DNA of 64,000 nucleotides from assembly GCF_013426205.1 (NCBI RefSeq), contig NC_089423.1, positions 6,882,001-6,946,000 on the forward strand, written 5' to 3'. The notes under the pieces are model-generated. The model saw nothing but the letters and a program-made list of their open reading frames with translations, was not told the DNA's origin and ran no database searches. Positions 11,691-23,248 of this stretch are shown here, one piece after another. Position numbers and translations under genes: made by a program. The DNA comes from Metarhizium brunneum. Lineage: Eukaryota > Ascomycota > Sordariomycetes > Hypocreales > Clavicipitaceae. The stretch's first letter is position 1. Every line of letters starts with the position of its first letter.

Positions 11691-14448
11691 TCAAATGTCA
11701 TCAACCTCCTCTGATGGCGATGCCTTTCTGCCCTGTCCGTCAAGGGTATCCATGCTGATGCTCTCACGCTCACTGTACGCAGGTGCAGAGGGGACGTTCA
11801 AAGCCGAGCGCGCCGCCTCTGAATTGGCAATGAAATCACGCAGCTGCTGCTTGGCAATTTCGACGCCTTGGTTGACGGCCGCGTTGCTCATTTGCATCAT
11901 TGGTCCCAGGAGGTTGAGCGTGTACGCCACGTACGTGCCGCCCGCAAGCATGATGAGGAAAATGAAGAGGAAGGGGTTTCGCAAGACTAAAAAGACCATT
12001 GTCAGCATTCGTCATGATGATATTTGAGAGTAGGAATTGGACTTTTCCTACCCATGAATATTTCGTTCCACCCCAACGCCAGGAGCAGCGCATAAAAAGG
12101 CCACGGGATTTGAGCCACGCCTCCAATCGCACTGCGCTTGGCTTCCACGTAGACACCGTCCGCCGTCTTCTTGAACCGGACAACCAAGTCCTGCCGTTTA
12201 CCCTCGCTCAGCACCGTCATCTCCTCCTCGAGGCTCTTGCCCTCATCCTCATCAACGCCGCCAATGGGGCTCAGATCCTCCTCGTCACCCACCTCCACAC
12301 CGGCGGGCTGGCCTCCAATAAAGCTCACCAGATCCGGGGGCGCATATGTCGTAGAGAGACGGAACCTGGACAGGAGCGGGATCAGCGTGAGGGTCGACTC
12401 CCGCGCCTTGGTGTAGATGCCCTCGATGTCGTCGGTCGGCCGCCATATCCGAGGGACGCCCGCCTCATCGTACCGGAACTTGTCCTCGAAATTCTCGCGC
12501 AGCTTGAGCAGGATGTTGCCCTCCATGACCTCTTCCTCAATCTTCTCGCGGAGTCCTACCCAGCTCTTGCGACGCAAACGCCACATGCCAACCTCGGCCT
12601 CGTCATCGCTGGCGTCAAAGCTCCTGGCACGGTCAGCGAAGCGGCCCTCGGCCTCCTTGACGATGCCGGCAAAGACGTTCCAAACACGGTCCCAGAGATC
12701 CTTCTCGCTAGGCTTGTCGCCAGTCTCTGGAGCACCCATGCCTGCTCGCCCCGAGCCGAGCTTGTTGAATTCGAGCCCAATGGCCTCTCCGAGACGAGAC
12801 TTGACCCAGCGCTCGACTCTGGTCGCAAGCCGCCGCATTTCTTCCTTGCGCAGCTTCCCACTGACCTCGTCGAGCTCGGCCTCAAACAGCTGATACTGGG
12901 GCTTAAAGTTGGTCCACGGAAGATCCTCAATGGCGAGCCCCTGCGCTTCACTCTTGAAAATGTCCAGCGTCTTCTTCTTCTCGCTGGCGACAATCTCGGC
13001 GAACTCGTAGCCGCCGCCCGCCTTTTGCCCCGCCTTGACCTTGTTGGACACGGCGTCGCTGAATGCACCAACGCCGGCCTTGTGCGCGGCCGCCAGTTGG
13101 CCCATGTATAGCGCCTTGAGTCTCGCATCGACCTTGGACTCCAACTCTAGTCTTTTGCGCGTATACACGCCCTTGTGGTACCGGCTGGCTTGCGTCTCAA
13201 AGGCGCGCAGGAGCGCTCCTCGGGCATCGCTACCGACACCACCAAGGTCGGGGAGGACCAAAATCTTTCCGAGCTTGGTCGCCTCGCCTTGCTGCTCTTC
13301 AAGGGGGGCCACAATAAGATCAAACGCCACCAACACTTCGCGCGAGATTTCGTCGCATCGAAACTGCGCCAGCAGCTCTTGCTGGGTGGGCAAGTCGAGG
13401 TCCTTGTTGTTCACAATCTGATCCCAGATACCCTCGGCGTAGACTGAAAAGCCATCGGCGGGAATTCTGCGGTGATACTCGGCAAGGAAAACCCCGCCCT
13501 CGAGCTCGTGGTCGCTGCCCTTGTGGCCCTTGTGGCCCGCCGTAAATCTCGAACCAAGCTTGTCAACCTCGCTGGTGAACTTGTCGGCCTGGAGAATCTT
13601 GTGGGGCAGCGCAGCGAATCCAAAGTCGAAGTAGTCTTCAATTCGAGCGTTTTCGAGGCCCTGGGGCTTTGAGATGGTGGACCAAATCTTGGTGAGATCT
13701 TGTATCAGTGTGGTGCGAAGGTTGGCCAGGGGAGTCGTGCCGAGGTGGTCTCGAATGACGAAGAAGAGCAATGATCGCGGTGTTGACCTATCAAGACGAC
13801 TTAGCGGGCAATTCGGCTGTCACAGTGCGAATGCAAAGGGCGTACTGCTTATCCTTGAGAAATAGTTGCAGGTTGACCTCGAAAACGGTCTTGAGCAAGC
13901 CCATGTTTGCCCCCTGATACAACCCCACCTGGTGCTCCCAGATGTTGACAATCAGGACCTCGCTGGTGGCCAGGGCAAAGAGCGCACTTTTTCTCTCGAA
14001 ATCCTGGTCCTCGCCGCGCTCGCGACCATCGGTCCCCTCGACGTCCATGACGAGAATGTTGTCGGCCATCTTTGCGCCGCCGCTTTCCTCGCGCTTGTTC
14101 TTGGACATCCAGATGCCCTTTGTGGTCTGGCGACGCTCCGTCTCGGACATGACGGAGAACTCGGTGCCAAAGAGACTATTCAAAAGGGTCGACTTGCCGG
14201 TGGACTGGGAGCCGAAGACGGAAATCAGGTGGTAGTTGAAGCCCGAGTCGGCGACATTTGTGGTCTGCAGGTAGTCGTTGAGGTTCTCACTGCGCATGTT
14301 AGCGACGGCCACGGACTGTGCTGCGGGCATTTCAACTCGTGGCCAGACGTGCGTACTTGAATTCCTTGTCCTCGTCAATGACTTGGACACCGTGCTCGAA
14401 GCTTCCGCCAGCGGGCTTGTCGCCCACGGCAGCAAAGTGGCCGTTCAT
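11691..14448 (-). CDS. SEY1: SEY1/RHD3-type dynamin-like GTPase for ER fusion
   Basis: Four exons on the minus strand (14448-14357, 14289-13846, 13787-12052, 11986-11691) give 855 residues with consistent phases at each join. The GTPase domain is near the N-terminus: P-loop GSQSTGKST at residues 57-65, switch region RRQTTKGIW, and [19 protein letters not shown] as the G3 motif with the atlastin/RHD3 signature. A long helical bundle follows. The C-terminal exon supplies two adjacent hydrophobic hairpins (about residues 740-790) that insert into the ER membrane, then a Ser-rich cytosolic tail. The last splice (ATGG|TC) creates the conserved EIFMVLRNP segment between the bundle and the hairpin. 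The protein fuses ER tubules homotypically to form three-way junctions. Length and domain order match ascomycete orthologues. Confidence 0.96.
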
Positions 14449-15106
14449 GATCGCAGTGGGAACGGAATATGCAAAGCGCCAGGGGTCGAAGCAACCATTA
14501 GCTCAAAAGAAAAGAGGCGAAAGGGGGAGGGTCAAGAAGAGAAGAAAAAAAATTGTTGAATAATCGCGGGCGGAGCAGGGGGCAGATTGGAGGTTCGAAT
14601 GGGCCGAGGGATGCAGACGTGGCCATAAAGTCTGGGAAGAGAAGCTGGGGAGCTGGAGATGAGATGATCCCGACCCGTCAAGCGCTTGACCCTTGTGATG
14701 GCATGCCCGTGGTCAGTTGCAGCACCCACCGACGCCATGCCGTTTTCGGTAACCAGACAGTGAAGCATGTGCTGCGAAAGACAGCTGCTGGTGCCGGGGA
14801 TCGCTGGAGCACTAGGGCCTCGGGTCCTGTGTGCCAGTTGATCCCCTGTGGCCCCCGGACACCGGGCCGCTTTATTTTTCCGCCTCCGGGCCTCAACCTG
14901 GATGCTGACTACAACCCTCTGTGGGGCCTGCACTCCGCGCTTTGCCCAATTCAGCGTACAGTACGCGCCGCTCACTCACACCCTCAGGCCTCAAGCCAAG
15001 CATCGTTGAGCTTGAGTTTACACAACTTGAAGCTCACTCCGCGAACCTTGAATCCATTGGCAACGGTCTTTTTTAAAAAGAGTATACCCATTACAACCAA
15101 CTCAAC
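14449..15106. promoter_or_regulatory. Bidirectional promoter region between SEY1 and the dienelactone hydrolase gene
   Basis: A 658-bp gap between divergent genes. It includes a purine-rich tract (14500-14560) next to SEY1, complementary to a CT-rich leader on that strand, and an A/C-rich leader before 15107. Confidence 0.5.
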
Positions 15107-16261
15107 ATGTTGATCGAGGAATCTCACGTCGACGTGCCCACGTCTGCCAATGGCAAGGACAGCACCATGCGTACGTGACCCTCACCAAAAAGCTTCCGGT
15201 CCCTCCGCCAGACATTTGCTCACCACCTATACCAGGCATTTTTGTATTTCACCCGGCCATTGCCGGCTATCCAAAGGCGTAAGCTCTCTCTATCAGACCT
15301 GTAGGCCTTGTCAGTGAATGCCCAGCTGCTCACCGTACCCAGTCGGTTCCCAGGTGTCTGCCTCTTCAGCGAAATTTACCAAGGTACTCACATACTCGGC
15401 ACCATTCGGATGCCCCAAGATCTAACCCGTATATGACAGTTACTGGACCAGTCGCTCGGTTTGCTCGCCAGATAGCTGGGCAGGGATACATTGTTGCGGC
15501 ACCGTCCTCTTACCATGACTTTGTTGGGCCGGAGCCTCTCAAGTACGACGTGGAAGACACGGACCGAGGCAACAAGTTCAAGATTGAAAAGGCAAGCTCC
15601 GTGATGCTCCTTTTTTCCACTATAAACTTGCGCCATCTAACTGATGGCTCAGACTCTCGAGTCCTACGATGCCGACTCCCACGCAACAGTCGACTACCTC
15701 CTCTCACTCCCAACATGCACCGGCCTCATCGGCTCAACCGGCATGTGTCTAGGCGGCCATCTCGCCGTCCGGGCTGCCGTATGTGTACCAAAAACCTTTG
15801 CTGTTTGGCGTTGCGTCTCGTCTAACACCCCCTAGCTTGACCCCCGGATCAATGCCTGCGTCTCCTACTTTGCCACCGACATCCATAGCCGTACCCTGGG
15901 CCCCTACACGGCTGCAAACTCATCGCCCTCTGCCCCCGCCAACTCTAACCACACAATAGACCACTTATCCAGGCTGGGGGGAGAGGTGGCGATGATCTTT
16001 GGCATCAAAGACACCCACGTCCCTGACCAAGGTCGAGACTTGATTCGCAGCAAACTCCGTGATGCAGGCTGCGTTTTTAGCTTTCACGAATTCGCCTGGG
16101 CCCAACATGCCTTTATACGGGACGAGTTGAGCAAGGGGAGATACGATCCGGCTGTTACCAAGATTTGTTTTGAGATTTTGCTGGAATTGTTTGGGAGGGT
16201 GTTGAAGACTGATCTAGGCCAGAAGGATGGGAATGTTGCGCCACCAGAGCATGTTTGCTAA
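15107..16261 (+). CDS. Dienelactone hydrolase family protein
   Basis: Six exons (15107-15170, 15236-15278, 15343-15383, 15440-15591, 15653-15778, 15836-16261) give 283 residues with phases closing at every join. The joins rebuild the family core IFVFHPAIAGYP, FPGVCLFSEIYQ and VTGPVARFARQIA. The catalytic Cys is in GSTGMCLGGHLA, the Asp in FGIKDTHVPD and the His in WAQHAFIRDE, which is the Cys-Asp-His triad of dienelactone hydrolases. Bacterial relatives open the lactone ring in the 3-oxoadipate route. Fungal paralogues are mostly cytosolic esterases of unknown substrate, and I would not assign a pathway. The fourth intron begins with GC rather than GT (AAG|GCAAGC), the recognised minor donor class. 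Confidence 0.92.
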
Positions 16262-16350
16262 ACGCCCTTGCCCGGAAATAAAATTGCCAAAGTTTGACAT
16301 GTTTCCTTTTTGAATATCCCACCCCGTTCAACTATCTTGCAGATTGTTCT

Positions 16351-16797
16351 TCACCGTAACTCCTCCATCATAATGGATCGGACCGCAACAGCCGTGGTTG
16401 AGCTTCCATCTTTGCATTTATTGGTCCACTCTACAAATCCTCCCTGCTTGCTATATTGCATCCTGGTCTCTGGATTGACAAACAGATTCCAGTTCTCTGG
16501 ATTCTGCTCATAACTGGGACTCAGACGAGAGCTCTCCTTAGCCGGGGTCCGCCCAGCCTGGCGGTAGCACACTGGCGACCATTGTTTATTTGTGTTTTCA
16601 AGAATGTCTCTTGTTGGACATTTGCTGTACAAAGGCAACTTCTTGCATGACGTCTCCAGCTTCCTTCGAGACTCATCATAGTCGAGTATGTCGAGGCTAG
16701 AAAGGAGCTCATCGCCTAGCCAGTAATCATCAGCATTCCCGTCATCTCGTCCTTGCTTCTGCACCAAAACGACCGAAGAGAATCGTAGCGATACCAA
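16351..16797 (-). CDS. Doubtful hypothetical protein, 148 aa
   Basis: A minus-strand frame of 148 residues with a cluster of cysteines (LETSCKKLPLYSKCPTRDI, then SPVCYRQAG and WTNKCKDGSS) and aromatic-rich segments. Composition looks protein-like rather than random. The first 15 residues could instead be an intron (GTATCG to GTGCAG at about 16797-16759), in which case an upstream exon with a signal peptide would be needed, and none is clear. It lies tail-to-tail with the dienelactone hydrolase. I do not recognise the family. Confidence 0.3.
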   Translation of the reverse strand: MVSLRFSSVVLVQKQGRDDGNADDYWLGDELLSSLDILDYDESRRKLETSCKKLPLYSKCPTRDILENTNKQWSPVCYRQAGRTPAKESSRLSPSYEQNPENWNLFVNPETRMQYSKQGGFVEWTNKCKDGSSTTAVAVRSIMMEELR

Positions 16798-17340
16798 CGT
16801 AACCTCCCGAGCAACTTATAACCTATTTAGGCAGGTCTCTCGTGGCGAAAAGTCAAAAACGCCTCTACTTGGCAAGGAGGTAGTCAAATATTGAATAGTG
16901 AACCTAAGCCACCATGTTGAAGCACGGGAACACAAAGTCTAGGCGTTAATGGCGGACAAGCAGGAGTGAGTGTGACTTGTACTTTTATGGTTTCTTGGCA
17001 GCATTATGCGTGCTATCAGCCCCTGACTTGGTGTCGTTAGCCAGTGAATTATCAGTAATTTGCGCCTTCTTACGTGGGTGAATGTTACCGTGATTGTTGT
17101 ACAGCTGCGTAAATCGTTTACTCAATATTGGCACGGACACATGCTAAAGGCGGCATAGTCATATGGACTGATATTTGTTCAACTACCTTTGCATTTGCAT
17201 AAAGGTACAGGGAAAACCGCTCCGAGTATCGGGACAAAAACCTGTACCAAGGCAAACCTACTTCTCACAATCCCCGAGTCTCCAACAACATACTTCACTG
17301 CAAGGTAAAAAACAGTTGTCCTCATTCTCCAAAGCAGTAC

Positions 17341-17850
17341 TTATTTTCCCTCACAAAAAATAGATCGGGACTGATTTACATCATCCGGCACTGGATCTAC
17401 GTTTCCGTCGTAGGTCGCTACCTCGCTCTCGACAAGGCAACCATTCTCCCTGCTTGGCATTAGCCTCGAGAGAAACAGAAACGTCTGCCGGATAGGCAAC
17501 GGAAGGAATATGCTTACAGAAAGAAAATGCAGCCCGAGCTGCGGGGGCCAAGCTCAAACCACTGTACATGCCCGCGGCTATGAATTGAGTTAGTACAGCA
17601 CGATGAGCCGTTTCATGTTCGTGTTTGGGCCTTGACTCACATGGGAGGCGGGATGTCCACACATTGATCAACTCGGCCAACCATAAATGATTGGCCTTGT
17701 TCATTCCACAGCACGGCCTATATTATCATCGAAGAATGTGAATAAGGAATCTTGTTGACAAAGGTCAATGAACTGCCTTACCGCAACATCCCAATATTGA
17801 CCGGCAACCAGAGCGGCAAATGCAACAGCTAACAGGCCCAAGGAATACAT
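17341..17850 (-). CDS. Small secreted four-cysteine protein, 104 aa
   Basis: Four short exons on the minus strand (17850-17782, 17717-17641, 17577-17518, 17449-17341) join in phase to a 104-residue product. No single frame shows it, so it is easily missed. Residues 1-18 are a clear signal peptide (LLAVAFAALVAG). The mature part has four cysteines, in VDQCVDIPP, SSGCIFFL, NGCLVES and SIFCEGK, enough for two disulphides, and a PVPDDVN loop before the last Cys. The layout resembles the small beta-rich secreted proteins common in plant- and insect-associated Hypocreales, a candidate effector or cell-wall-associated protein. A TATAAA box lies 116 bp upstream of the ATG. The splice model is mine and rests on phase agreement and on recovery of a continuous cysteine pattern. 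Confidence 0.65.
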
Positions 17851-17965
17851 TGTGTTCTCTCGTTTGTTTAAAGGCGATTGGATGTCTTTGAAGCTGGCTG
17901 ACTGAAAGTGAGGCGCGGGCTTGATGGTTGTAGGAGCGAAACTTGAAGGGAGACGGAGCGGACAT

Positions 17966-17971
17966 TTTATA
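17966..17971 (-). promoter_or_regulatory. TATA box of the small secreted protein gene
   Basis: TATAAA on the minus strand, 116 bp before the ATG at 17850. It is followed by a CT-rich leader, the usual arrangement for strongly expressed fungal secreted proteins. Confidence 0.5.
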
Positions 17972-20379
17972 TTTCGTTCAGTTTGCAAAACTTGACCAAC
18001 AGTCGGGGTTCCGATACATGGATTGTCATGCTACTTGCGCCAACCACACGGGGATAAGACACAGGCAGTAATCAGTGAGTTTGCCTGGCGAATCGTCCGA
18101 ACTAGACAAAGAGTGTACACATGTAAGCTCCAGTGAGATGATGAGACTTGGAAGTGGTGGTGATCAGCCGTCGGCCCGCTCAGGTACAGATGGACCAGCT
18201 AATCAGACTTCTGAGCTTGTCATCATTTGTCCACTGCGGAATATTCGCGAGCCATTCAACGAAGCATAGCCGGATATGATGGTCATTCTGTCTTGAACGG
18301 CGTCCAACAGACGTGACTGGATCGGAGGGAGACTGGCCCATGTTGACGGTTTGTTGACGACGGCTGTGTCCGAGAGAATAGTCCCGTGGCTGTCTGAACT
18401 GGCCACAGAGCTTAGTAATATGGCATTGGAAATCCCTGCGTTCTTGTTTATGCTGCCAATCTTGAGAAATGACTCTGGCACATGTTTTAGTTTTAGGACC
18501 CAGCGATGTAAGCCAGACAGTCACTGCCAATGTAACAACTGTGGCCCAATGCTCTAGTATTTTATCCAAATACTAGGCTAAGAAAATGCAAAGGGCTTAA
18601 TATGGACTGTAATTTCCTCGTGGCTGGCTCAAGTGTGCTGCGCAATACTGCAGTGTGGCATTGACGATACATACGGAGTAATTTACCGCTGATCGATGTC
18701 TCGGCTGTCGTTTAAAACCCTCGTGCGCTGGTGAGACATCACTTCCCGCTGCGACTCAGAGTGACGTTCTCTGCCTCTGCTGTACCTGAATCCGTCAATT
18801 TTCCTCCGAAATAGGACACCAACGACCGACATGTGACACGTCCCACGTACATGGCCCAATCTAGCATCCCTGAGCCGTCTTGACCAGCGTAAGCAGAAGA
18901 AAGAGAATAGCACAATGCGGAGTAAGCAATCCTGAATCCGCAGAATTGCCACGTAGTTGTGGCTGTGCTCAAGACATATGCAATGGTTTGTCACAACGCC
19001 ACTAATTTAAGGATCCAGAGATGTTTATGAGACTCATTTACGGAAATTTAGTCATATATTCACTCTTATTATTATTTTCCATGGGCCTCAACCGCTCTCC
19101 CCAATAGTGACTAGATCAGGAATGACCGGAATAGTGCGTTTCATCCAACCAACAACTTGCAAACTACCCCTTGCAGTGCTTGCGTTTCGTATCCTCTTCA
19201 GCTTGTCTCCGGATATCTCCTATCCAACTCCCTAGTGGCCCAATTGGGAGTATTCTCCGTGCGTAGGTTGACCTGGGCTTCAGTTCGTTCAGACTGTACC
19301 ATGTCCCCGTCAATGGATGCCATCATCTCTTCCTTGGTCCGTTTTCTTCTCCTGCCCTGCGGCAAAATGCACCGTTTACTCATTTGTATGTAATGTCGGC
19401 ACCAATTCAACGTGCCTGATGCCCAAGATGCCTGCGGCGCCCTGCTGCCTTGGGAAAAGGGGTCAGCCAGCGAATTGGTTAATTTTATATCGAGTATTGT
19501 AGTATTATGTCCTGGTGATTAGAACGCCACTTGTAGCGAGAAAACAAGGCTTCCGTGTGACCCTCGTTTAATTGTGTTACAAATGGTGTACTGCACTGTA
19601 ACCTCGGCCTCATTTCTCAGAGTCCAACTCCATCACCAGAGGCGGGCAACATATGAAGATTGATCTAGCAATAACGCAAAGAAAACGCCGTAGTATGACA
19701 CTCAATAAAACATCGGTAACCAAAAAAATTGGTCGGACAGTATCTTGGACAGGCATTGCGCTGCGCTTTTACCGAACCGGTGGCCGGAGGCACATCATTT
19801 TGCCAGCCCCGTATTGATTTATGTACGATCTATCCGTGTCTGTCGTCGTGTTTATAGAGAAATACACGAACTATTGTCCAGAAGTACCAGTTTACGTACA
19901 TCACCAGTATCATGAACAATCACGACCGGCCCGAAGGTTATCTGGAACAGCTGCGCTGCTGCTCGTGAAGATTCTCTGCCTCTTCCCACCGGCCCTGATT
20001 CCTGATACGTTGGTTAGAGACGTACCAAGAGAAGTAAAAAAACTCGGAATGCTAGATATTCAACGGACCATGCACCTAAACGATCTGCAAGTACAAGTAA
20101 CTGCTTATACCCGCAGCGCCTTGCATTCATAAAGAGGCGATATTATGTAGCACGATTATGTAAGATAATGTAGATGAAACAAAAGACTATATTTGTCGAA
20201 AAGAGTGTATAGTTTGTTTTTTATACAATTAAATGACTGTGGTTTGCAGCTAGACTTGGCAGCTGTGAAAGGCTTTCTTCTCCCGGCTTACAACTTGAGA
20301 GCCCGCGCCAGATTGACATCCTATTAGACACCATTCAATCTCAACCGCACTTGAAGCGTCCTCATTCTTCCATATCGGC
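17972..20379. other. Gene-free stretch of 2.4 kb
   Basis: Only short frames without recognisable domains. Base composition is more AT-rich than the flanking conserved block, especially after 19500. TACGGAGTA occurs at 18672-18680. No transposase fragment was recognised. Confidence 0.5.
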
Positions 20380-21373
20380 CTATTTCTTAGGCTTGTTAGC
20401 CTTGTGGCCGTCACTGTCCTCAAGGGACAAGGCATGGGCCCGATAACCCTTCTGCTTTTCCTGCCTCCACGGCCCCGTCGTGCCAATATCTTTGATGATG
20501 GCTGTCGTTTGGCCCCCGCCAAGTAGCACGTAAAAGATGCCGCGCAGCGGAAAGTCGGTGTCAGCCGGCTCCGTCATTAGCCACGTTTAAAAATGTCTAT
20601 GACAGTCTTGGCGCCAGTCAGAGGCAAGGGCTTGATACCCAGGTCCATAGGGTTAATATTTGTAATTTCAGAACTAACACCGGCGTCGCCAAGGATATAG
20701 CTGCCGGCCGGGCTGACCTTGAGGGTTGGCTCCGTCTCGGCGGAGTGGATGACCCACTTGCCGACGAAGCCGACGGCCCGGACCGTGTACTCGCCGGCGC
20801 CGCGGCCGCAAACGATGTGCTTCCGCTCCTGGCCTTGACGGAGCGTTTGTACACGACGGGATCGGCATGCGGCGCCCTCGCCAAGAGGCGCACTGCCATG
20901 GTCCGGTCCAGCTCGGGAACTGCCGTCACGTCAACACGCAGGTTCACTATTGGCCATGGGACTTGCCCCTCTTTAATGTCGGCCTCGGCGATGGACACGC
21001 CCGCGAAGTCATCTTGGGGGACGACCTCCTTCTTGGTGGCCGTGTATCTGACATTGTTGACCACAACTTGGATGCTAATGTCCACCTTGGCTGACCGTGG
21101 CAAACCGGCGTAGCTTGACGGTGTGGCTGCTGGTGCTGAACGTGTCGCCGAGCGTCTTGCCCGTGGCATGATCCGTCACCTTGATGAGAATTCTTCCGTG
21201 GCAACAGCCGGGATGAGGTCCACCATAACACCTGCGGCGAGAAAACGCATGGCCTGGCCGTACGTGACCGTGGTGGACACCGTCTTATCCTTCTGCACCA
21301 CGAGCTGATCCGGCCAAGCAAAGTTGTAACGAGCTGAGCCTGATAATGGCTCGGTTTGTACTTCCGGACCCAC
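20380..21373 (-). pseudogene. Multiply frameshifted gene of unknown family
   Basis: Five protein-like segments follow one another on the minus strand in changing frames: 21373-21179 (LVVQKDKTVSTTVTYGQ), about 21185-21085 (KVTDHATGKTLGDTFSTSS), about 21090-20845 (SIQVVVNNVRYTATKKEVV), about 20840-20590 (GEYTVRAVGFVGKWVIHSA) and 20577-20380. Each segment has alternating hydrophobic residues typical of beta-sandwich domains. No splice sites join them in phase, and stops lie between them. I infer a decayed gene with at least three frameshifts and a missing 5' part. I do not recognise the family. Confidence 0.55.
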
Positions 21374-22059
21374 TTATAAGCGACATTAGCGTTCTTTTTC
21401 TTGTCTTTTTAACCAGACTGGTTATCATGAGTATTTGACCAGCCGGCAGCGTGGAATGTTTCCAAAGCGGTCAAATACTCGAGTCTCCTCACAGCATTCA
21501 GATGTGAATATGCTCTCTGGACTTACACAGGTGCTGACACAAGTAACACAGAGGCCGAAATATTAGAAGCCAGCAAGAAAAGCCGCGGCAAAATCTGCCG
21601 CAGACTCGGAACTATACTGCAAAGCTGTATCATACAAATACACATGGGACCCATGCATGCTAGATTCAATTCCGGCGATATCTAGGCCATGGAACGCAGA
21701 TGGAACCTACATAATTGGTGCTAAAGGCGATTAGACCACGGAAAACTGCGGGTATGTGACCCCAGCCCTATAGAAATTGGCGATAGTAGTTGTACGATGA
21801 AGTGATCTCGATTGCATGGCACAACCCACGGCTTATGTGGCCTAGTGTAATTCTCGCATGACAATTGACCGCTGAAGACGTTTGTAATGTACAAGGGCTA
21901 GATGAGCTGAAGATGGCCAAGATTTTCCATACCTCGAGAGACAATTAAAAAGTACAAGAAACGCCACATGCCCTTGTTGTTTTATTTGTACGCAGATAGA
22001 GCCAATACCTCACAGTGTCTTTGTTTCCTCTAGCTAAGCGCACGCCATTTCGCAGAAAA
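21374..22059. other. Intergenic, no gene seen
   Basis: About 690 bp between two broken genes. No coding frame with support is present. A further protein-like fragment directly beyond 21373 is possible but too short to define. Confidence 0.45.
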
Positions 22060-22525
22060 ATGCAACCTATCCCGTCTCTGGTTGCCAACATTTTGGCTCT
22101 GTCGATTGCGGTGCTTCCCGGCGCTGCAGAGTCTACAAGTGTTGAACCATTTTGTGACTGGGAAGCTACTTCGAAGCACATCACGATTCGGAATGGCCCT
22201 CTTCGTCGCACCGACAACGCCGCGGGAAGACGAGGACCTCAGCGCACTCTCGGAAGACCATGCCGGCCTGGTCAAGCCCGATGATGGTCGAGTACTCCGC
22301 GTCGACGTATATATGCATGTTGTCGGACGGCCAGAAGCAGATGACTCGAGCGAGTTTCCTGTCACCGTAGGTGATGGAAAATACCTCGTCTGCCGCAAAT
22401 TACATCAAACTAACCATGGCATCATGCAGTGCGAGACTCTAACGAAACAAGTAGATGTGCTCAATAAGAGTTTTAAGCCAGCAAACATTTCCCTTACAAC
22501 AAGGCATAGATTGCTCGTTAAATAG
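22060..22525 (+). pseudogene. Truncated, frameshifted M43 (MEP1-like) metalloprotease N-terminus
   Basis: The ATG at 22060 opens a frame with a good signal peptide (LVANILALSIAVLPGAA). That frame stops at 22284. Protein-like sequence continues in another frame to 22525, with PREDEDLSALSEDHAGLV, RVDVYMHVVG and KQVDVLNKSFKPANISL. The YMHVV strand and the VLN..F.P.NIS segment match the region just before the catalytic domain of fungal extracellular M43/pappalysin-type proteases. The reading stops there, before any HEXXH zinc site, so no protease can be made. I see no intron that would join the two frames. Family assignment is from motif resemblance only. Confidence 0.5.
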
Positions 22526-23037
22526 CTGTCCAATATGGGCAGATCGGCTAAATAAAGTAGCATCTCGGCTCGCTATGCATTATGAATACACGAAAACCAG
22601 TTGGAACACCAAGTCCAGATGGGACGCCTAGCTATAAAGCTTGTTGCTCGCAATCATGCATCTCGGCCAACTTTATTGGACAACTTCTCCAACAGTCTTT
22701 TGAGCCGGCATCATCGAGGAATCGAGGTGCTAGAGTATCTACCGCTTATTCACGTCTAAACTCTGAGTCCAAGATGAGCAGTTTGTGTTGTCCACATTTG
22801 CAGGGTGGGAACCAACTTGGCGGCGTGCCCTTTGAAGAGCGGTAGGACCCCCAAAGCATTAAAGTATCTGGAGCAATCAACTGCTAGACCATCACAGCAA
22901 TATGTTTGAGCTACCAAAAAGCTACAACAGTCAAGCGAGTATATCAACAACTAGCTAGGATAACTAAACACGAGTATCGAAAGCCAAACAAGGAGAAATC
23001 GAACAAGAAACAGGGAGCTCGACGCAGCTAATCTCTC

Positions 23038-23077
23038 GGCGAGAGCGCAAGCCAGCCACCTCGGGCTCAGCCCGTTA
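23038..23077. repeat. 40-bp direct repeat, copy 1, with GGGCTCAGCCC hairpin
   Basis: Starts GGCGAGAGCGCAA and ends in TCGGGCTCAGCCCGTTA, whose core can form a short stem (CGGGCT/AGCCCG around C). The second copy is at 23207-23248. Confidence 0.7.
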
Positions 23078-23206
23078 CAACTGACAACCGACTAGATGAT
23101 TCCCACGAATATCCAAAGCTAAAGAAAAAGGAGAAGAAAGAAGCAGAAAAGAAGAGCTCCCGAGGTCGCCGCTACTAATCTTGCTTATTGGTGTCCCGGG
23201 ACAGCA

Positions 23207-23248
23207 GGCGAGAGTGCAAACCGAATCACCATCGGGCTCAGCCCGTTA
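23207..23248. repeat. 40-bp direct repeat, copy 2
   Basis: Same order of blocks as copy 1 (GGCGAGAGTGCAA, a variable spacer, then TCGGGCTCAGCCCGTTA identical over 17 bp). It ends about 100 bp past the stop codon of the Hint-nuclease gene. Confidence 0.7.

Noticed and set aside
11999..13111. 370-codon plus-strand open frame
   Set aside because: Antisense of SEY1 exon 3; Leu-rich composition is the reverse image of the helical bundle.
17341..17850. Frameshifted pseudogene interpretation of the small secreted gene
   Set aside because: An in-phase acceptor at AAGCAG|G with a CTAAT branch site restores the full product, so no frameshift is needed.
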